NCBI GenBank assembly: GCA_951804985.1 | Contig: OX638131.1 | Span: 52,945,078 to 53,009,077, forward strand | DNA length: 64,000 bases | Direction of reading: 5' to 3' | Origin: Dryomyza anilis | Lineage: Eukaryota > Arthropoda > Insecta > Diptera > Dryomyzidae | Shown here: positions 31,718 to 43,490 of the stretch, piece by piece | How positions within the stretch are numbered: position 1 is the first letter of the stretch | Layout: each line of letters opens with the position of its first letter | The notes under the pieces: generated by a model | Databases searched by the model: none | Seen by the model: only the letters and a program-made list of their open reading frames with translations | What the model was told of the DNA's origin: nothing | Position numbers and translations under genes: made by a program

Positions 31718-34450
31718 ATGGGTACTGAATATGTATTGAAACGCGTTCATTACGTTGTTCCTTACTTTTCTGGGGCAGAATCTCCATTATTAGAAACAGA
31801 ATTATATAAATTTATTGAATGCTGTGAAACAGCTAAGCTTAAAATTAAGGAATCAGATAATGAGGAATTTATTAAATGCGTTAGGTTACGTTTGGAGGGA
31901 GATGCCTATAAATTAGTAAGGACAAAACAGTTTCAAAAAATAGAAGAATTATACGAGTTGTTAAAAAATACGTACTTAAATGAAATTTCTTTAGAATTAG
32001 TACTAGAAGAGATTAAAAAGGCTTATCAAAATAGTAACGAGAGTTTGATGAGAATGTTTGGTAGACGATTAGATGAGTTGCAATCCATGGCTTTGGAAAT
32101 TGCAAGTAAAAAATACAGTAAAAAGATAAGTGAGGATGAAGTATTCAGATTAGAATTACAGAGCTCAGTGTTGATCTCTTTTAAAGTAGGGGTGAAGGAT
32201 CCAACTATAAAGGTTGTATTGTTGGGTAGTAAGTCAGAAACATTAGATGCATTGTTAGAAGAAGCTTTAAATGTACAGGCTGTTATGCAGCGAAGTCCAA
32301 GATCGGAAGAGGATGAATATAATTATATGGAAAAAACACAGTCGAGCGTTATATCGGAAAATAAATTGCAACAAATAAATAATGAAAGCAACTATAAAAG
32401 AAGTGTTCCAACATGTTCATTTTGTAGTAAATTGGGGCATACTAGGGATGAATGTATTATTAGAAAAAATACGCCTTTCTGCTACGAATGTGGAACTTAT
32501 GGTCACGAATCTAATTGGATATGTGCGAATAATAATAGTAATATAAGACAGAAAGAGTTAGGAATTGTAGATAAGACGTCGGAGGAGACTGTGATCAAAT
32601 TTACTACTCCATTGCATTTCCATAGAACAGAGGAGACCAATGAATTAAAATATGAGGAAGAAGAAGGTGATCGCATAATATGCAGTGGGCATGGAGATAG
32701 CTTGGGTTTATCTAATGTAAGTGACGTTTTCATTGAAGTACCTTGCGAGGCAGCTAAAAATGGAAGACTTATTTTACTGGTAGACTCAGGAGCTGATGCC
32801 AGTATAGTAAAAGAAAATGCAATGACAAATTTGCCAGACTTTAACGAAAATATACAAAAGGATTTAAAAGGAGCTTTTGGTGGGTGTGTTAGAACATTAG
32901 GTTCCACCAAAGTCCAACATAGGAACATAGGGCGCTTAAGTTTATTGCTACATGTAGTGTCAATTAAACAAGGTGTACCAGCTGATGGAATAATCGGACG
33001 TGACAATTTATGGAATCGATCTGTAATAAATGCGATAGACAAAACAATAACATTCTTTGATAAACATAAAAACCATATTATAAAAGTACCAATGAAATCG
33101 AAGACAGAAATACAAAATATTTTTTACAATCAACAAATTAAAATTCAAGCGAGAACCGCAAAGATAGCATCATTACGTTTAAAAACAAAAATTCCAATAG
33201 TGTTAATACATAAACAAGAAATTTTTCCAGGAGTATATTTGGGCGAAAGCATATCGAATGTTAGCAAAAATAGAGTTTATGTTTCAGTTTTAAATGCTAC
33301 GGAAACAGAAATTATAATAGACAGTACTTTTAAACCAACATTTTCGAATTTTAATCAGTATAAAGAATCGGATACCAATAATTCTACAATAAATAGCATA
33401 AATTCAGTAAACATTACAAACAGAATTAATAAATTATTAGAAGAAATGAAAATTGATGAGACTTTAAATAAAGACGAAATCACATCTTTACAAAATATGT
33501 GTATTTCGTATCATGATGTTTTTCATTTAGACGGCGATGAATTAACATACACGCCAGCGCTTAAACATGAAATAGCAACACAGTGGAACCAGCCACCGAT
33601 AAACCAAAAGCAATACCAATTGCCACACACTCATAGAGATGAAATCAACAGACAGGTTAATAAAATGTTGGATGACGGCATTATATCGCCAAGCATATCA
33701 CCCTGGAATTCACCGATGTTGTTGGTTCCTAAAAAGAGCGTCAAGGACGGTAACAAAAAGTGGAGGCTAGTAATAGATTTCCGTAAATTGAACGACGTGA
33801 CAATAAAACAAGAATTTCCGATTCCTCGAATCGACGAAATATTAGACCAATTAGGTTACAGTCGCTATTTTTCAACTTTAGACTTGGCAAGTGGTTATCA
33901 TCAGGTACTAGTTGAAGAAGGGGATAAGGAAAAAACAGCTTTTAGTACAGGACTGGGTCATTTCGAATTTAACAGAATGCCATTTGGCTTAACAGGTGCA
34001 CCAGCTACCTTCCAAAGAATAATGAACCACATATTAACAGGTTTACAGGGTATAGATTGCTTTGTTTATCTTGATGATATAGTGGTGTACGGAAAAAATT
34101 TAGCTGAACATGAGCTTAGGCTGAGTAGAGTATTGCAGAAATTAAGGGAACACAATCCAAAATTAAATACAGAAAAATGTCAGTTTTTGCGTCGCGAAGT
34201 TGTCTATTTAGGACATAAATGTATGGAGCTAGGTGCCCTGCCAGATCCCTCTAAGGTTGGATGCGTAAAAAATATTCCGGTGCCGAGAAATAAAAAAGAA
34301 GTGCAAGCGTTTTTGGGATTAATTAATTATTACAGAAAATTTATAAGCAATATGGCAAAATTATCATTACCAATAAATAAATTACTTAGAAAAGATGTTA
34401 AATTCACTTGGACAGACGATTGTCAAAGTTCATTTATTAAATTAAAATAA
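31718..34450 (+). CDS. Gag-protease-reverse transcriptase in a single frame (truncated)
   Basis: 910 codons, open from ATG to TAA at 34448. Residues 1-230 are helical Gag. CCHC knuckles lie at 233-246 (CSFCSKLGHTRDEC) and 255-269, the second with one extra residue before the last Cys. The aspartic protease has LVDSGADAS at 354-362 and the downstream IIGRDN. RT runs from about 615 (LVIDFRK at 684, YLDD at 784-787) into the RT-RNase H connection (FLGLINYYRKF). No frame change separates Gag from Pol, whereas errantiviruses usually shift by -1. The TAA interrupts a domain that continues in the same frame, so it is a nonsense break and the product would lack RNase H and integrase. Confidence 0.9.
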   Translation: MGTEYVLKRVHYVVPYFSGAESPLLETELYKFIECCETAKLKIKESDNEEFIKCVRLRLEGDAYKLVRTKQFQKIEELYELLKNTYLNEISLELVLEEIKKAYQNSNESLMRMFGRRLDELQSMALEIASKKYSKKISEDEVFRLELQSSVLISFKVGVKDPTIKVVLLGSKSETLDALLEEALNVQAVMQRSPRSEEDEYNYMEKTQSSVISENKLQQINNESNYKRSVPTCSFCSKLGHTRDECIIRKNTPFCYECGTYGHESNWICANNNSNIRQKELGIVDKTSEETVIKFTTPLHFHRTEETNELKYEEEEGDRIICSGHGDSLGLSNVSDVFIEVPCEAAKNGRLILLVDSGADASIVKENAMTNLPDFNENIQKDLKGAFGGCVRTLGSTKVQHRNIGRLSLLLHVVSIKQGVPADGIIGRDNLWNRSVINAIDKTITFFDKHKNHIIKVPMKSKTEIQNIFYNQQIKIQARTAKIASLRLKTKIPIVLIHKQEIFPGVYLGESISNVSKNRVYVSVLNATETEIIIDSTFKPTFSNFNQYKESDTNNSTINSINSVNITNRINKLLEEMKIDETLNKDEITSLQNMCISYHDVFHLDGDELTYTPALKHEIATQWNQPPINQKQYQLPHTHRDEINRQVNKMLDDGIISPSISPWNSPMLLVPKKSVKDGNKKWRLVIDFRKLNDVTIKQEFPIPRIDEILDQLGYSRYFSTLDLASGYHQVLVEEGDKEKTAFSTGLGHFEFNRMPFGLTGAPATFQRIMNHILTGLQGIDCFVYLDDIVVYGKNLAEHELRLSRVLQKLREHNPKLNTEKCQFLRREVVYLGHKCMELGALPDPSKVGCVKNIPVPRNKKEVQAFLGLINYYRKFISNMAKLSLPINKLLRKDVKFTWTDDCQSSFIKLK

Positions 34451-35588
34451 TCAATAATTTCACCACCCATTCTCGCATATCCAGATTTTACAAAACCTTT
34501 TTTACTTACAACAGATGCAAGTAACGAAGCAATAGGTGCGGTACTGTCACAAGGCAAAGTAGGGAGCGACCGACCAATAGCATTTGCTAGTAGGGCATTA
34601 AATGGAGCAGAAAAAAATTACTCCACCATTGAAAAGGAATTTTTAGCTATAGTCTGGGCAACGAAAAATTTTAGAGCTTATCTTCTAGGCCGACATTTTC
34701 AAATTTATACATCATCAACCATTACGTAGCACAGCAAATCTTAAAGATCAGACATCAAGGTTAGCCCGTTTCAGGCATAAATTATCAGAATATGATTACG
34801 AAATATCTTACAAACCAGGTAAACAGAATTTGAACGCAGATGCTTTAAGTAGAATTCCACATCCAGAACCAGATATTACTGCGGTCCAAACACGGTCTAA
34901 GACCACACAGAATAAATTAGATAATCAAATTTCAAAAACCAAAAAACAAGTGAGCACGCCAGTACTGGATGAAATAACAACAGACACCAAGAACGAATTA
35001 AACTCAAGTCTACTATTAACTGACCCAGAGGAAATTAAAACTGTTATAAAAGACTTTCATGACTCAGCATTAGGGGGTCACCAGGGCGCAGTGAAAACAT
35101 ATTTTAGAATCAGAAAACAATTTAAGTGGAAAGGTATGCAGAAACAAATAAAAGATTACGTTAAGAATTGTCGAAAATGCCAAGTAAATAAAAGTTCTAG
35201 ACTTACTAAAATGCCAATGGTTTTAACTGATACGCCTGTACGACCATTCGATAAAGTATACATGGATCTTGTAGGTATTTTACCGGAAACTATATCTGGA
35301 AATAAATATATATTAACTTTTCAAGATGATTTTTCAAAATATATGTGCTGCGTAGCTATCCCAGACGCAGAAGCAAGTACTGTAGCAAAAGCATTTTACG
35401 ACGAAATTATTACAAGACATAACATACCAAAAGTATTGATAACCGACAATGGTTCGAATTTTGTTTCAAAATTATTTTCGGACACGTGTAAATTGTTAGG
35501 AATTAAAAAGTTACATATTACGCCATATCATCCACAGGCCAACGGCTCTTTGGAACGAAGCCACCGACCATTAGCAGAAGATGACTAG
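34451..35588 (+). pseudogene. RNase H and integrase remainder of pol
   Basis: Past the stop, RNase H goes on ([34 protein letters not shown]) until a small deletion near 34705 shifts the frame. From about 34780 it reads YKPGKQNLNADALSRIP. Integrase follows: a HHCC finger (HDSALGGHQGA ... CRKCQVNK), the catalytic core with MDLVG, LITDNGSNF and NGSLERSHRPLAE. It ends abruptly at TAG 35586-35588 just after the catalytic Glu, so the C-terminal part is missing. Non-functional as it stands. Confidence 0.88.
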
Positions 35589-36475
35589 CATTGAATATAA
35601 ACAAATAACAAAATCAAGTTATTATTTGAGGTACGAATTTGCAAGGTATAAAAATTACGTTGTCATTAAAATTGCGATAGGTCAGTACCTACCTCAATGG
35701 CATTTTAAACATACATGTCCATTGTGCATAGAGCGCAATGCTCCCAGCTCATATTAATATAGAAGGCTTGAACATATTCATATGCCAACCGATTAAATGC
35801 ACTTCAGCACTTTAAAGGCAGAAGCCAATAACGTACTGGAACTGAAACGAGATACGGTAGTGCAGCGACAAAACTGTCTAATATTTTTTATCATTAACAG
35901 AATTTTCATTCATGATACTAAATATATTAATGCAGATATGCATTAATATAGCAAACTAACAAACGTTTTACATTCATCATTACACGGTAATGAAAATAAA
36001 TAAGTACAATTGAGATGTACAAAACTAAATATTTAACAACTTAATATAGCAAATACATTTATGTATTGCTAAGAGGTCGCGCGCGCTTATTTCTAAAATA
36101 TTAGTTAGTGCATGAGTAAATAGCTAAGTATTGTTGAATATGACTAGCTTTTAACCATGTACTACTGGGATTGTATATACAACATTTTGTATTACAACAA
36201 TACAGAAACATATTTAAATGTATGTTTCTAAACTAAATCATTTAGTACATGTTAACACATATATTAACTACTATAAATATTTAAAGTATAATTATGGCCA
36301 ACGCCTTAACAATATGTATTAAGGGGTAAAATGAGAAAGAAAACTACATAAAATTATTAAGGATTCCATTTATATATGTAAAAAAATGGAATTTCGTCTT
36401 TTTACAATATGAAATAAAGAGCAAAACTTTAGAATTGTCACACTGGTCCTGATGTTGGCAGCCTAGGAAGCAGTC
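35589..36475 (+). other. Non-coding gap between pol and env
   Basis: About 890 bp, AT-rich, with no env or pol motif. The integrase C terminus and the env start should lie near here. A deletion or replacement is likely. Short inverted words around ATTAATGCAGATATGCATTAAT at 35925-35946 are palindromic. Confidence 0.55.
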
Positions 36476-38078
36476 AACATCACACAGACATCAATTAATG
36501 ATACAAGATTATTCTTTGAGAAGACAACTGATGCTTTGTTCTACAATGATGAATGGACGTTAGTAGCCAGTAGTAAACATCTCAATGACATTGAAGATAA
36601 TGAACATAAAACATACGAAATTATGAAAAGACAAATTACGGTGATTTCATCAAATTATAACAAGATAGCAGAACCCTTACTGAATTCCTTGAAGGAAGTC
36701 GAAAATCTGCAAAATGTGTTAAACATAACAATAAGAAAACAAAAATACATAAATGAAAAAATAAACCAACAAGTTAGTCATTTACTATTCATGATGGATA
36801 CCTTGGAAATTCAATCTACAATTAATGCAAACCTAATCGAAATTCAAGGACAACAGCTGATGGAAATGGCAATCATAGATGATCTATACAAGGGACGATT
36901 ACACCCGACAATTATAGACCAGAGCGAGTTAGATGAAATGCTGACTAGCCTCACGTTAAGAGGAAAGGCGAAGTGGTTCATAAAAAAATCATTCGAAATG
37001 CATCGTGCATCAACAGTACGAGTTTTCCCAGACACAGACGGCCTAATAATAGTCATCAAGATGATTTGTTGTTCACATAATATAGAATTTACCCAATACC
37101 CACAAATATTAATGAAGAATGGGATGCATTGGTTAAACCAACATATGACTACCTATCAGAAGCAGAAGACCGGAGCAAATACATAGGTCTAACGAATAAA
37201 GATCACAGCAAATGCATTTTGGTTAGCCAACATACGAACTAAGAAATTACACTATGCAAACGTCCAGGAACCATACTAACAACTAGCAACACACTATGTG
37301 AAGTCGCGCTGATTCAACACAGAACAGATATTAAAAATATCTGTGAACATGTTGCAATCACAAGGAGTTCTGGCCTAGTAGTTAAACTATGGACACCAAA
37401 CAAATGGTTGTATAAATTCAATACACCAGTCTTTTTCGAAGCAGTTTGTGGGTCAAATATAGCCACATTGACACTATCCGGCCTGGGTTGGATGTCCATA
37501 AATGAAGCTTGCAACTTACACAACAAAGAAATGATACTGCCATACGAGTTTACACATCAAAGCATTAGGAATATAACATACAAGAAGGAAGAACATACGG
37601 TTATAATAGAAAATTAACAAGGCAATTGGTCATCATTACCATATTGAAATATATTACAAACATCGTTACCGATCTTGGTGTCAGATCACAACAAAATAAG
37701 ATCAGCATTAAGAGATGGGCATCGTGATTTCGACGAAATATTACTACAATTAACTGTTAACCAGGAACGCAAAGAATTACTTAATCGTCAAAATGAAATA
37801 ACGAAAACCGCAACAATAGATGTAGAAGCGGCTAAGGAAAACCTTGAAATGGTGTCAAATACATTTCCTAGCAAGAAATCCCCACTCGAAAAAATCGGTT
37901 CATTGCGGAAATCAACAACGCAGAAACCAAACACCACAACACCCATAGCATGTCAACGAACACAGTCATATGAAATAGAAGCCAATACGTCAGAAACAAC
38001 AACAACGCATCGAACTACTACCGCAGAACAGCAGCAGTCAGCAACGAAAACATCGGGACCAGGTTTTTATTATATATA
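36476..38078 (+). pseudogene. Errantivirus env, internally deleted
   Basis: The first open part (36536-37186) joins an N-terminal env piece (DALFYNDEWTLVAS) directly to the post-cleavage helical region (HLNDIEDNEHKTYEIMKRQI). The surface-unit body, the furin-like cleavage motif and the fusion-peptide region are therefore missing. The DDLYKGRLHPTI motif is present. The second part runs through frames at 37290-37617 (Cys-containing ectodomain) and 37675-38078 (LRDGHRDFDEILLQL, then a Thr-rich end). No hydrophobic membrane anchor is seen before the stop at 38077. Stops and shifts separate the parts. It is related to the fragment at 11641-12280. Confidence 0.82.
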
Positions 38079-38305
38079 ACTGGAAATTACAACCCTTAAT
38101 TTACTAATATCTAATAAAAATTATATAAGTAAAGATCATAACTTCATAACTAATAGAACTTAACGTAATTTATACCACATAAAACAATGTAAAAAGAAAA
38201 AACTATTATTCTTTTTAATAATAATTTTCTCTTCAAAAAGAATTAAAATAATACAAAAGAAAAAAAACTATTATTCTTCTTAATAATAATAATTTTTTTT
38301 CTTTC

Positions 38306-38321
38306 AATGAGGGGGGAGGTA
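38306..38321 (+). promoter_or_regulatory. Polypurine tract
   Basis: AATGAGGGGGGAGGTA lies directly before the 3' LTR and is a typical plus-strand primer. Confidence 0.8.
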
Positions 38322-38920
38322 TGTTGTGTATCATAATCGTAAAGTTCACAGCTTACATATGATCCACTGTTGTGTATCATAATCGTGGAACTTACAGCGT
38401 GCTTATGATCCACAACATAACATAACCAGTATATTTTTCTTTATGGCATACTTTTAGGGTTAAGCATTATGCATGTTAAACACAAACAGCATTTAATTGT
38501 CTTGGCGCACACAGCTTAACATAGCCCAGGTATACACGCCCACGTTAAATAGGTCACTCAGATAAACGCTGACTTAGTTATTTTAGAATGATGAAAGTAC
38601 TCAATTTATTGTGAAATTATAAATACGCTGACTAAGTTAATTTAGCATGATGAAATTACTCAATTTATTGTGAAATTATAAGAATACGAGGTGTTAAGTA
38701 GAAGTTAAGTATAGACTAAGAATCAATTGTTTTCGATAAGCTGAACTGTCTACAAATAAGTGTTAAGTATAAGTGTAACCAACTTTTAAAGCGAAATAAA
38801 GTGTCTTGAAGTAAAAAAGACTCGGTTGTTTTAAATAATATAACGAAAGTAAAAAGGACTCAGTAAGTATAAATAGGATCAAGTTAAAGTCCTAGTAGAA
38901 GGACATTTTAACATACAACA
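38322..38920 (+). repeat. 3' LTR of the provirus (599 bp)
   Basis: Same length and ends as the 5' LTR; followed by the GAAG duplication at 38921-38924 and the LINE. Confidence 0.95.
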
Positions 38921-39207
38921 GAAGTCGATCAGCCGCATTCCATTGTCGGAGGTGTTGTCGTGGAGACTGAATTGTCCAACTGTCGGACCAAAAATATCCT
39001 CATGGCCCACCTTGGCGTTAAAGTCGCCAATCACGATTTTGATGTAGTGTCGGGGGCAGCGCCATAGGCTTCGTCGAGGCTCTCATAGAAGGTCTGTTTG
39101 GTTTAATTGTCCTTCTCATTCGTCGGAGCGTGCGCACAAATAAGACTGATGTAGAAGAAGCCTTGATGCGGATTGTTGCCAGTCGGTCGTTCACGGGTGT
39201 GAACCTA
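38921..39207 (-). pseudogene. LINE endonuclease piece between provirus and TA-transposon
   Basis: The minus strand reads FTPVNDRLATIRIKASS and downstream the endonuclease signature GDFNAKVGHE (about 39010-39035), then DNTSDNGMRLIDF. It continues into 30254 across the provirus, and upstream into 40095 across the transposon. Contains stops. Confidence 0.85.
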
Positions 39208-40094
39208 CCCAATAAACCAAAAACCTGGATATTAAGTGATTTTCGAATGTATATTGAACATGGATATCGAAGCTTTCACTGGAGAAAAGCGTTCAACTTT
39301 TGTAATTGTAAGCTTGAAAACCATAGCGTTCTCCAGCAATACTGGTAGCTTTTTATCCAATTGAATCTAGCCTTTACCTAAACATGAATTCCGACATTCA
39401 ATATACATTCGAGGTTTAACTTAATTGTAAGCTATAAATAAAATGTGATTCGACCTTCAAATTACACTTGAATTCAAGCGCACATATTTCTCTAATTAAT
39501 GGTTTAAATATAAAATGAAAGAAAACGCATATAAGTTATAATACTAAAAGGAATTAATGTATGTTCTACAGCTGGCAGTGTACAGGAACTTTTTGTAAAA
39601 TCCACGACGTGCCTCGAAGATCAAACCAGTGAATCCAATTGCGCCACTGCGATGTATAACATTGCCAGGTTCACGTAAAAAAATATCAATGTTGTCTGCG
39701 TACGAATGAAAATATATTAATATTTCATAAACGTATTCGTAAACCTTGACCACTTACATTCTATATCAGCTCAGCGTGCATTTTCCGTGCAGTAGAATTC
39801 TCGGCTTGTCTTTCGTGTTTGGACCTGCACTTATATATTAATTGATTTATCTGTTTGCTAATTCAAGCTAAAAACAATGATCTCACTGATTGTGCAACAG
39901 TGGCACATATGTAGTGGTAAAAAAAATGAAAATTTTCTTGTTGACATTTAATTTATCACGTCACTGGGTTGCCACTGAGTAATTTTGTGGAGTGAATTTC
40001 GTGTCTAGTTTTTTTATTTTCGAAAACTAACGTTGGATTCTTTTTTCGGCTTGATCATGAAATTTATCGAACCTTAAACTCATTGCTTATTGGG
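39208..40094 (-). mobile_element. Small TA-flanked DNA transposon, unit 2
   Basis: 887 bp, ends CCCAATAAAC and GCTTATTGGG (8-bp terminal inverted repeats), with TA on both sides (39206-39207, 40095-40096). It splits the LINE endonuclease. Reading across it restores the order VS then FTPVNDR. It carries the small minus-strand frame (exon 2 at 39544 onward), whose first exon here has TAG. It shares its site with 51896-52789, so both descend from one insertion. Confidence 0.85.
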
Positions 40095-40640
40095 TACAGA
40101 CAAGGTGGCGGAGTCTCTTGCCGACTACAAATCCACAACCAAATTCATGCCTCTCCTCATGGCAACTGTAGTATCACACAGTATGTCACAGGATGCCTGT
40201 TTAGAGCAGCCCTGTCCTGTCCATCGCATTTCCGAAATTGCGGTGATGTCACCTTGTATCTTTTGAGGACATCAACCAGCTGGATAGTGGCAGTTTCTTT
40301 ATAAAGGGTTCGGACATTCCAGGTGCATATCCGTAAATCATGATCCTTTATACGCGTATGCGTAGGTTGTCATCGTGTTTTCGGATCTGTATCCGAGGCA
40401 TGTTGTCTGTATTTGCTGGCTTTCTTTTTTCCGTAGCGGGTTTCAAGCCCAACGCACAACCCCCGTTTTGGAGGACCAATATCCCTGTCTCGTTTGTCCC
40501 CGACCAGACTTCCTCCGACCAGACTTCGGGTTGAAACCCGATCTTCAGCTGGTTGCTCGGGTTAACGGGGTTCACCAACGTGAAGGTGAGACTAGAAATT
40601 GTGTAGGAGAGGCTATGGTTACTAACATAGGTCGGTTACT
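40095..40640 (-). pseudogene. LINE 5' end and N-terminal endonuclease, unit 2
   Basis: As in unit 1: LRICTWNVRTLYKE then DITAISEMRWTGQG on the minus strand, with 5' untranslated sequence to about 40640. Confidence 0.78.
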
Positions 40641-41829
40641 GAAATGCGCATGCACTACACCATTTTGAATCCTACACTCTTTTGAGATATACCCAATTTT
40701 TAATTTTCTCAAAATTTTGTTATTTTTAATATTCTATATATTATATATCAAATATTCTATATAACAAATAAAATTATCTTTTCGGCATTAGACGCTGACG
40801 ATTTTTTTTATGTATCGCATATGTAATTTTTACACGTTTAATTGAATTTTTGTATTGCAGAGCAAAATTTTGTTTGCCTAATGTTAAAAAGATAATGTAT
40901 TTTCCGTTCTTTAAATATTAAAAATAAAAATAGAGCAAAATTAGGCTATAACGTGGGCTATATCTCCAAAACTAATGCAGATCTGAAAAAATTTAAGCCA
41001 TTTTAAAAATCTACTCTAATGAATCAAATAATTGCAACATATGCTGTACAATTAGAAAATAATTTCCTTATATTAAGAAACATTCTTTAAATATCGTTTG
41101 ATTTTCATTATTTAAAGGAAGGTTTTTCCTTAATAGTAAGAAAATGTTCCTTATAATAAGGACTTTTTTGCTATTAAAGGAAAACCTTCCATAAATAAAG
41201 AAAATTGAACTTGACGCTATTTCAAATAAATTTTCATTAATATAAATACATTGTTTTCTGAGTGCATCACTTAATTTATCAATTTAATACACGAAATAAT
41301 AAATTTAAAACTGAAAAAATCAACCAATCAAACCTTAAATATTGTACACAATTGCTGAAATGCCGACTTGCATTTCAATGAAAACATTTATTTGATATTG
41401 ATTTCATCACTGTTGCCGTTGATAAATAACGTCCAGTTTAGCACTGGACATTTATAATGCTATGTATTTATAAAAGAAACGTAGTAAAAATCAATCGCAT
41501 TGACCATGAAAAGTCAATACCTACCAATATATGCTCACTATAATTAAATGTGTGGAATCCTGAGCACATTGAGCACCCAGCACATTGAGCACCTTGTGCA
41601 TGTCGCCTTTTGAAATAATCATTTTTTCCAATCGTTTACCTTTAATTAGTTTAAATAAATGATAATTATTAGATTTAGGTAAAGCTCTAAATTGATGATG
41701 TATCTTCTTGGATCTGTGCTGGACGGGGTTGCGCCCAAAACAGAAATATTGCGCGTCTGTTTGCGGTACCACCACATCCATCGATGCGCATTATTCATTA
41801 TTTGCACCAGTCTCTAACGTTCAAACCAA
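40641..41829. other. Unit-2 spacer, first part
   Basis: Counterpart of 23201-24308 with small differences, including an extra 25-35 bp near 40805-40840. The minus frame at 41521-41781 is again open. Confidence 0.45.
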
Positions 41830-42125
41830 TCACGGTGATAAATGCACGTGCGTTAAGTTTGGCAGCCAATTGCAGCCGTTGCGGAGTGGCGGTTCCGACG
41901 TGTCTTCACTAGACGCGACAAACGCAGTATTCAACTGCATTTTAATGCTGCAGCGATTAAGAAAATTTACTTCATCCTCCACATCCGACCAGCCAAGTGA
42001 TGATGGGTCATCCTAAAATCATGTACAATATAAGTAAATATTACAAACGTATTTATTAAAAATATAATACTTACATTCATTTCAATAATATTATTTGACG
42101 TCGAAGTCAGTGACAACCTACTCAT
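41830..42125 (-). CDS. Small spliced ORF in the repeat spacer, unit 2
   Basis: Same exon-intron-exon layout as 24309-24589, with GTAAGT and TTTTAG borders kept. Exon 2 has 15 extra bases (in frame, adding about five residues near RCSIKMQLN) and ends at TGA. It appears to keep one reading frame of about 77 residues. Function unknown. Confidence 0.45.
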
Positions 42126-42617
42126 TTTTATGTTTGTTTTGAACTTAGCGAAGAGAACACAAAAGAGAACAAAAGGCAACCCATGAGGAAGCCATATTTC
42201 ATAAAGCTCTCTTTGAATGGAAGTTGAAAAGATAAATGGTTGATTTTTAGTTACATAGTTGCATTTCACAGATGGGAATAGTTCCGAGCGGAGCTGAGAA
42301 TACACTGGGATGTGACAATAGAAAATATCTAAAAACAATTAAAGTCTCATGTGTTGAGTGAGTTGCTGCAAAAATCTTTGAAGTTACATCGCAGCGAGGA
42401 AAAAATTGGCGTTATTTTTAATTTGTATGCAATCACAAACTTTATTATTTGCAGCTGCTCATCGTAGTGGAGATGTCAAACAACCCAAGGTTATGCAACT
42501 ATGAAGAGACAAGGAAAAATAGAAAACGCAGCAGCGCCAGAGCATCAAAGACCTGCAGATCAATATGTGTCAGTGATTGCCGTAAATTTATAACAAATAA
42601 AAAATATGTACATTAAT

Positions 42618-42984
42618 GCTGTAGTTTACCAACCAGGCTAATTTGAAAAAGTGGCTGTTTTCCAAAATATCAGGTTATCAACCAGCCTACAATTTGAATT
42701 TTTAAACTGCTCGGTTGTCGTCTAAAATTTTTATCCTGGAAAAATATCCAACTCGCTGTCAAAATTAAAAAAAAAAAATCAATTTCAATGATTTGTTTTT
42801 CACCGAACAAATTGAATTTTTTGACAAAATACAGTTTGAAAATTTGATAAATGTATGGTTCATGTCTGGAATGAAAAGAAAAAAACAGCCTGGTTGATAA
42901 AGTAAAAAAGCTGAGGCTAAAATTGTAGCGGCTGTTTTGAAATAGCTGCTGTTTTCAAAAATTGTCTGGTTGATAAACTACAGC
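42618..42984. mobile_element. MITE, full-length form (367 bp), unit 2
   Basis: Same terminal inverted repeats as 25115-25310, with a longer centre that contains CAAAATTAAAAAAAAA and TCACCGAACAAATTGAATT. Non-coding. Confidence 0.82.
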
Positions 42985-43152
42985 ATAAGTTTTAATTACT
43001 TTTAAAATATTGACAAGTTGCTAGATTTTGGCTAGTTTCTAAACAGTTTTTGGCTGGTTTCTGACCAGTTTTGGGCAAGTTTACTGCCCAGAGTTCGAAG
43101 AGTTTCACTGGCTAGTTTCTGGTAGGAAAGTGCGTGACATCGCTTACGACCC

Positions 43153-43490
43153 AACCCAATAAACCAAAAACCTGGATATTAAGTGATTATCGAATGTATA
43201 TTGAACATGGATATCGAAGCTTTCACTGGAGAAAAGCGTTCAATAATTTGTCATTGTAAGCTTGAAAACCAGCAAAAAATCTAGCCTTTACCTAAATTGA
43301 ATTCCGACATTCAATATACATTCGAGGTTTAACTTAATTGTAAGCTATAAATAAAATGTGATTCGACCTTAAATTAACACTTGAATTCAAGCGCATATAT
43401 TTCCCTAATTAAAGGTTTAAATATAAAATGAAAGAATACGCATATTAGTTATAATACTATATATTAAAAGGAATTAAAGTATGTTCTACA
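43153..43490. repeat. Truncated second copy of the TA-transposon left part, unit 2
   Basis: Counterpart of 25474-25810. Confidence 0.8.

Larger units (their letters stand above)
30259..38920 (+). mobile_element. Errantivirus-like Ty3/gypsy provirus, full length with LTRs, coding-defective
   Basis: 8662 bp bounded by two 599-bp LTRs and GAAG duplications, inserted in the LINE endonuclease. The order is LTR, tRNA-Ser-type primer site, A-rich leader, gag-protease-RT in one frame, RNase H and integrase (broken), a non-coding gap, env (deleted inside), purine tract, LTR. The layout is that of insect endogenous retroviruses. The LTRs differ at about nine positions by eye (about 1.5 percent), so the insertion is fairly young and younger than the triplication, since the other unit lacks it. 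Confidence 0.92.
21776..39233. repeat. Tandem unit 1 of the ~9-kb triplication
   Basis: Unit 1 begins at AAGTGATTTTCGAATG (21776) and runs to the same word at 39234. It holds a left-truncated TA-transposon, the LINE 5' end, the spacer, then the LINE 3' part of the next array step. Subtracting the 8.66-kb provirus leaves about 8.8 kb. The corresponding points in units 2 and 3 are 39234 and 51922. Confidence 0.88.

Noticed and set aside
32503..33042. 179-codon minus-strand frame
   Set aside because: Lies wholly antisense to the Gag-protease frame, with no start context or motif.
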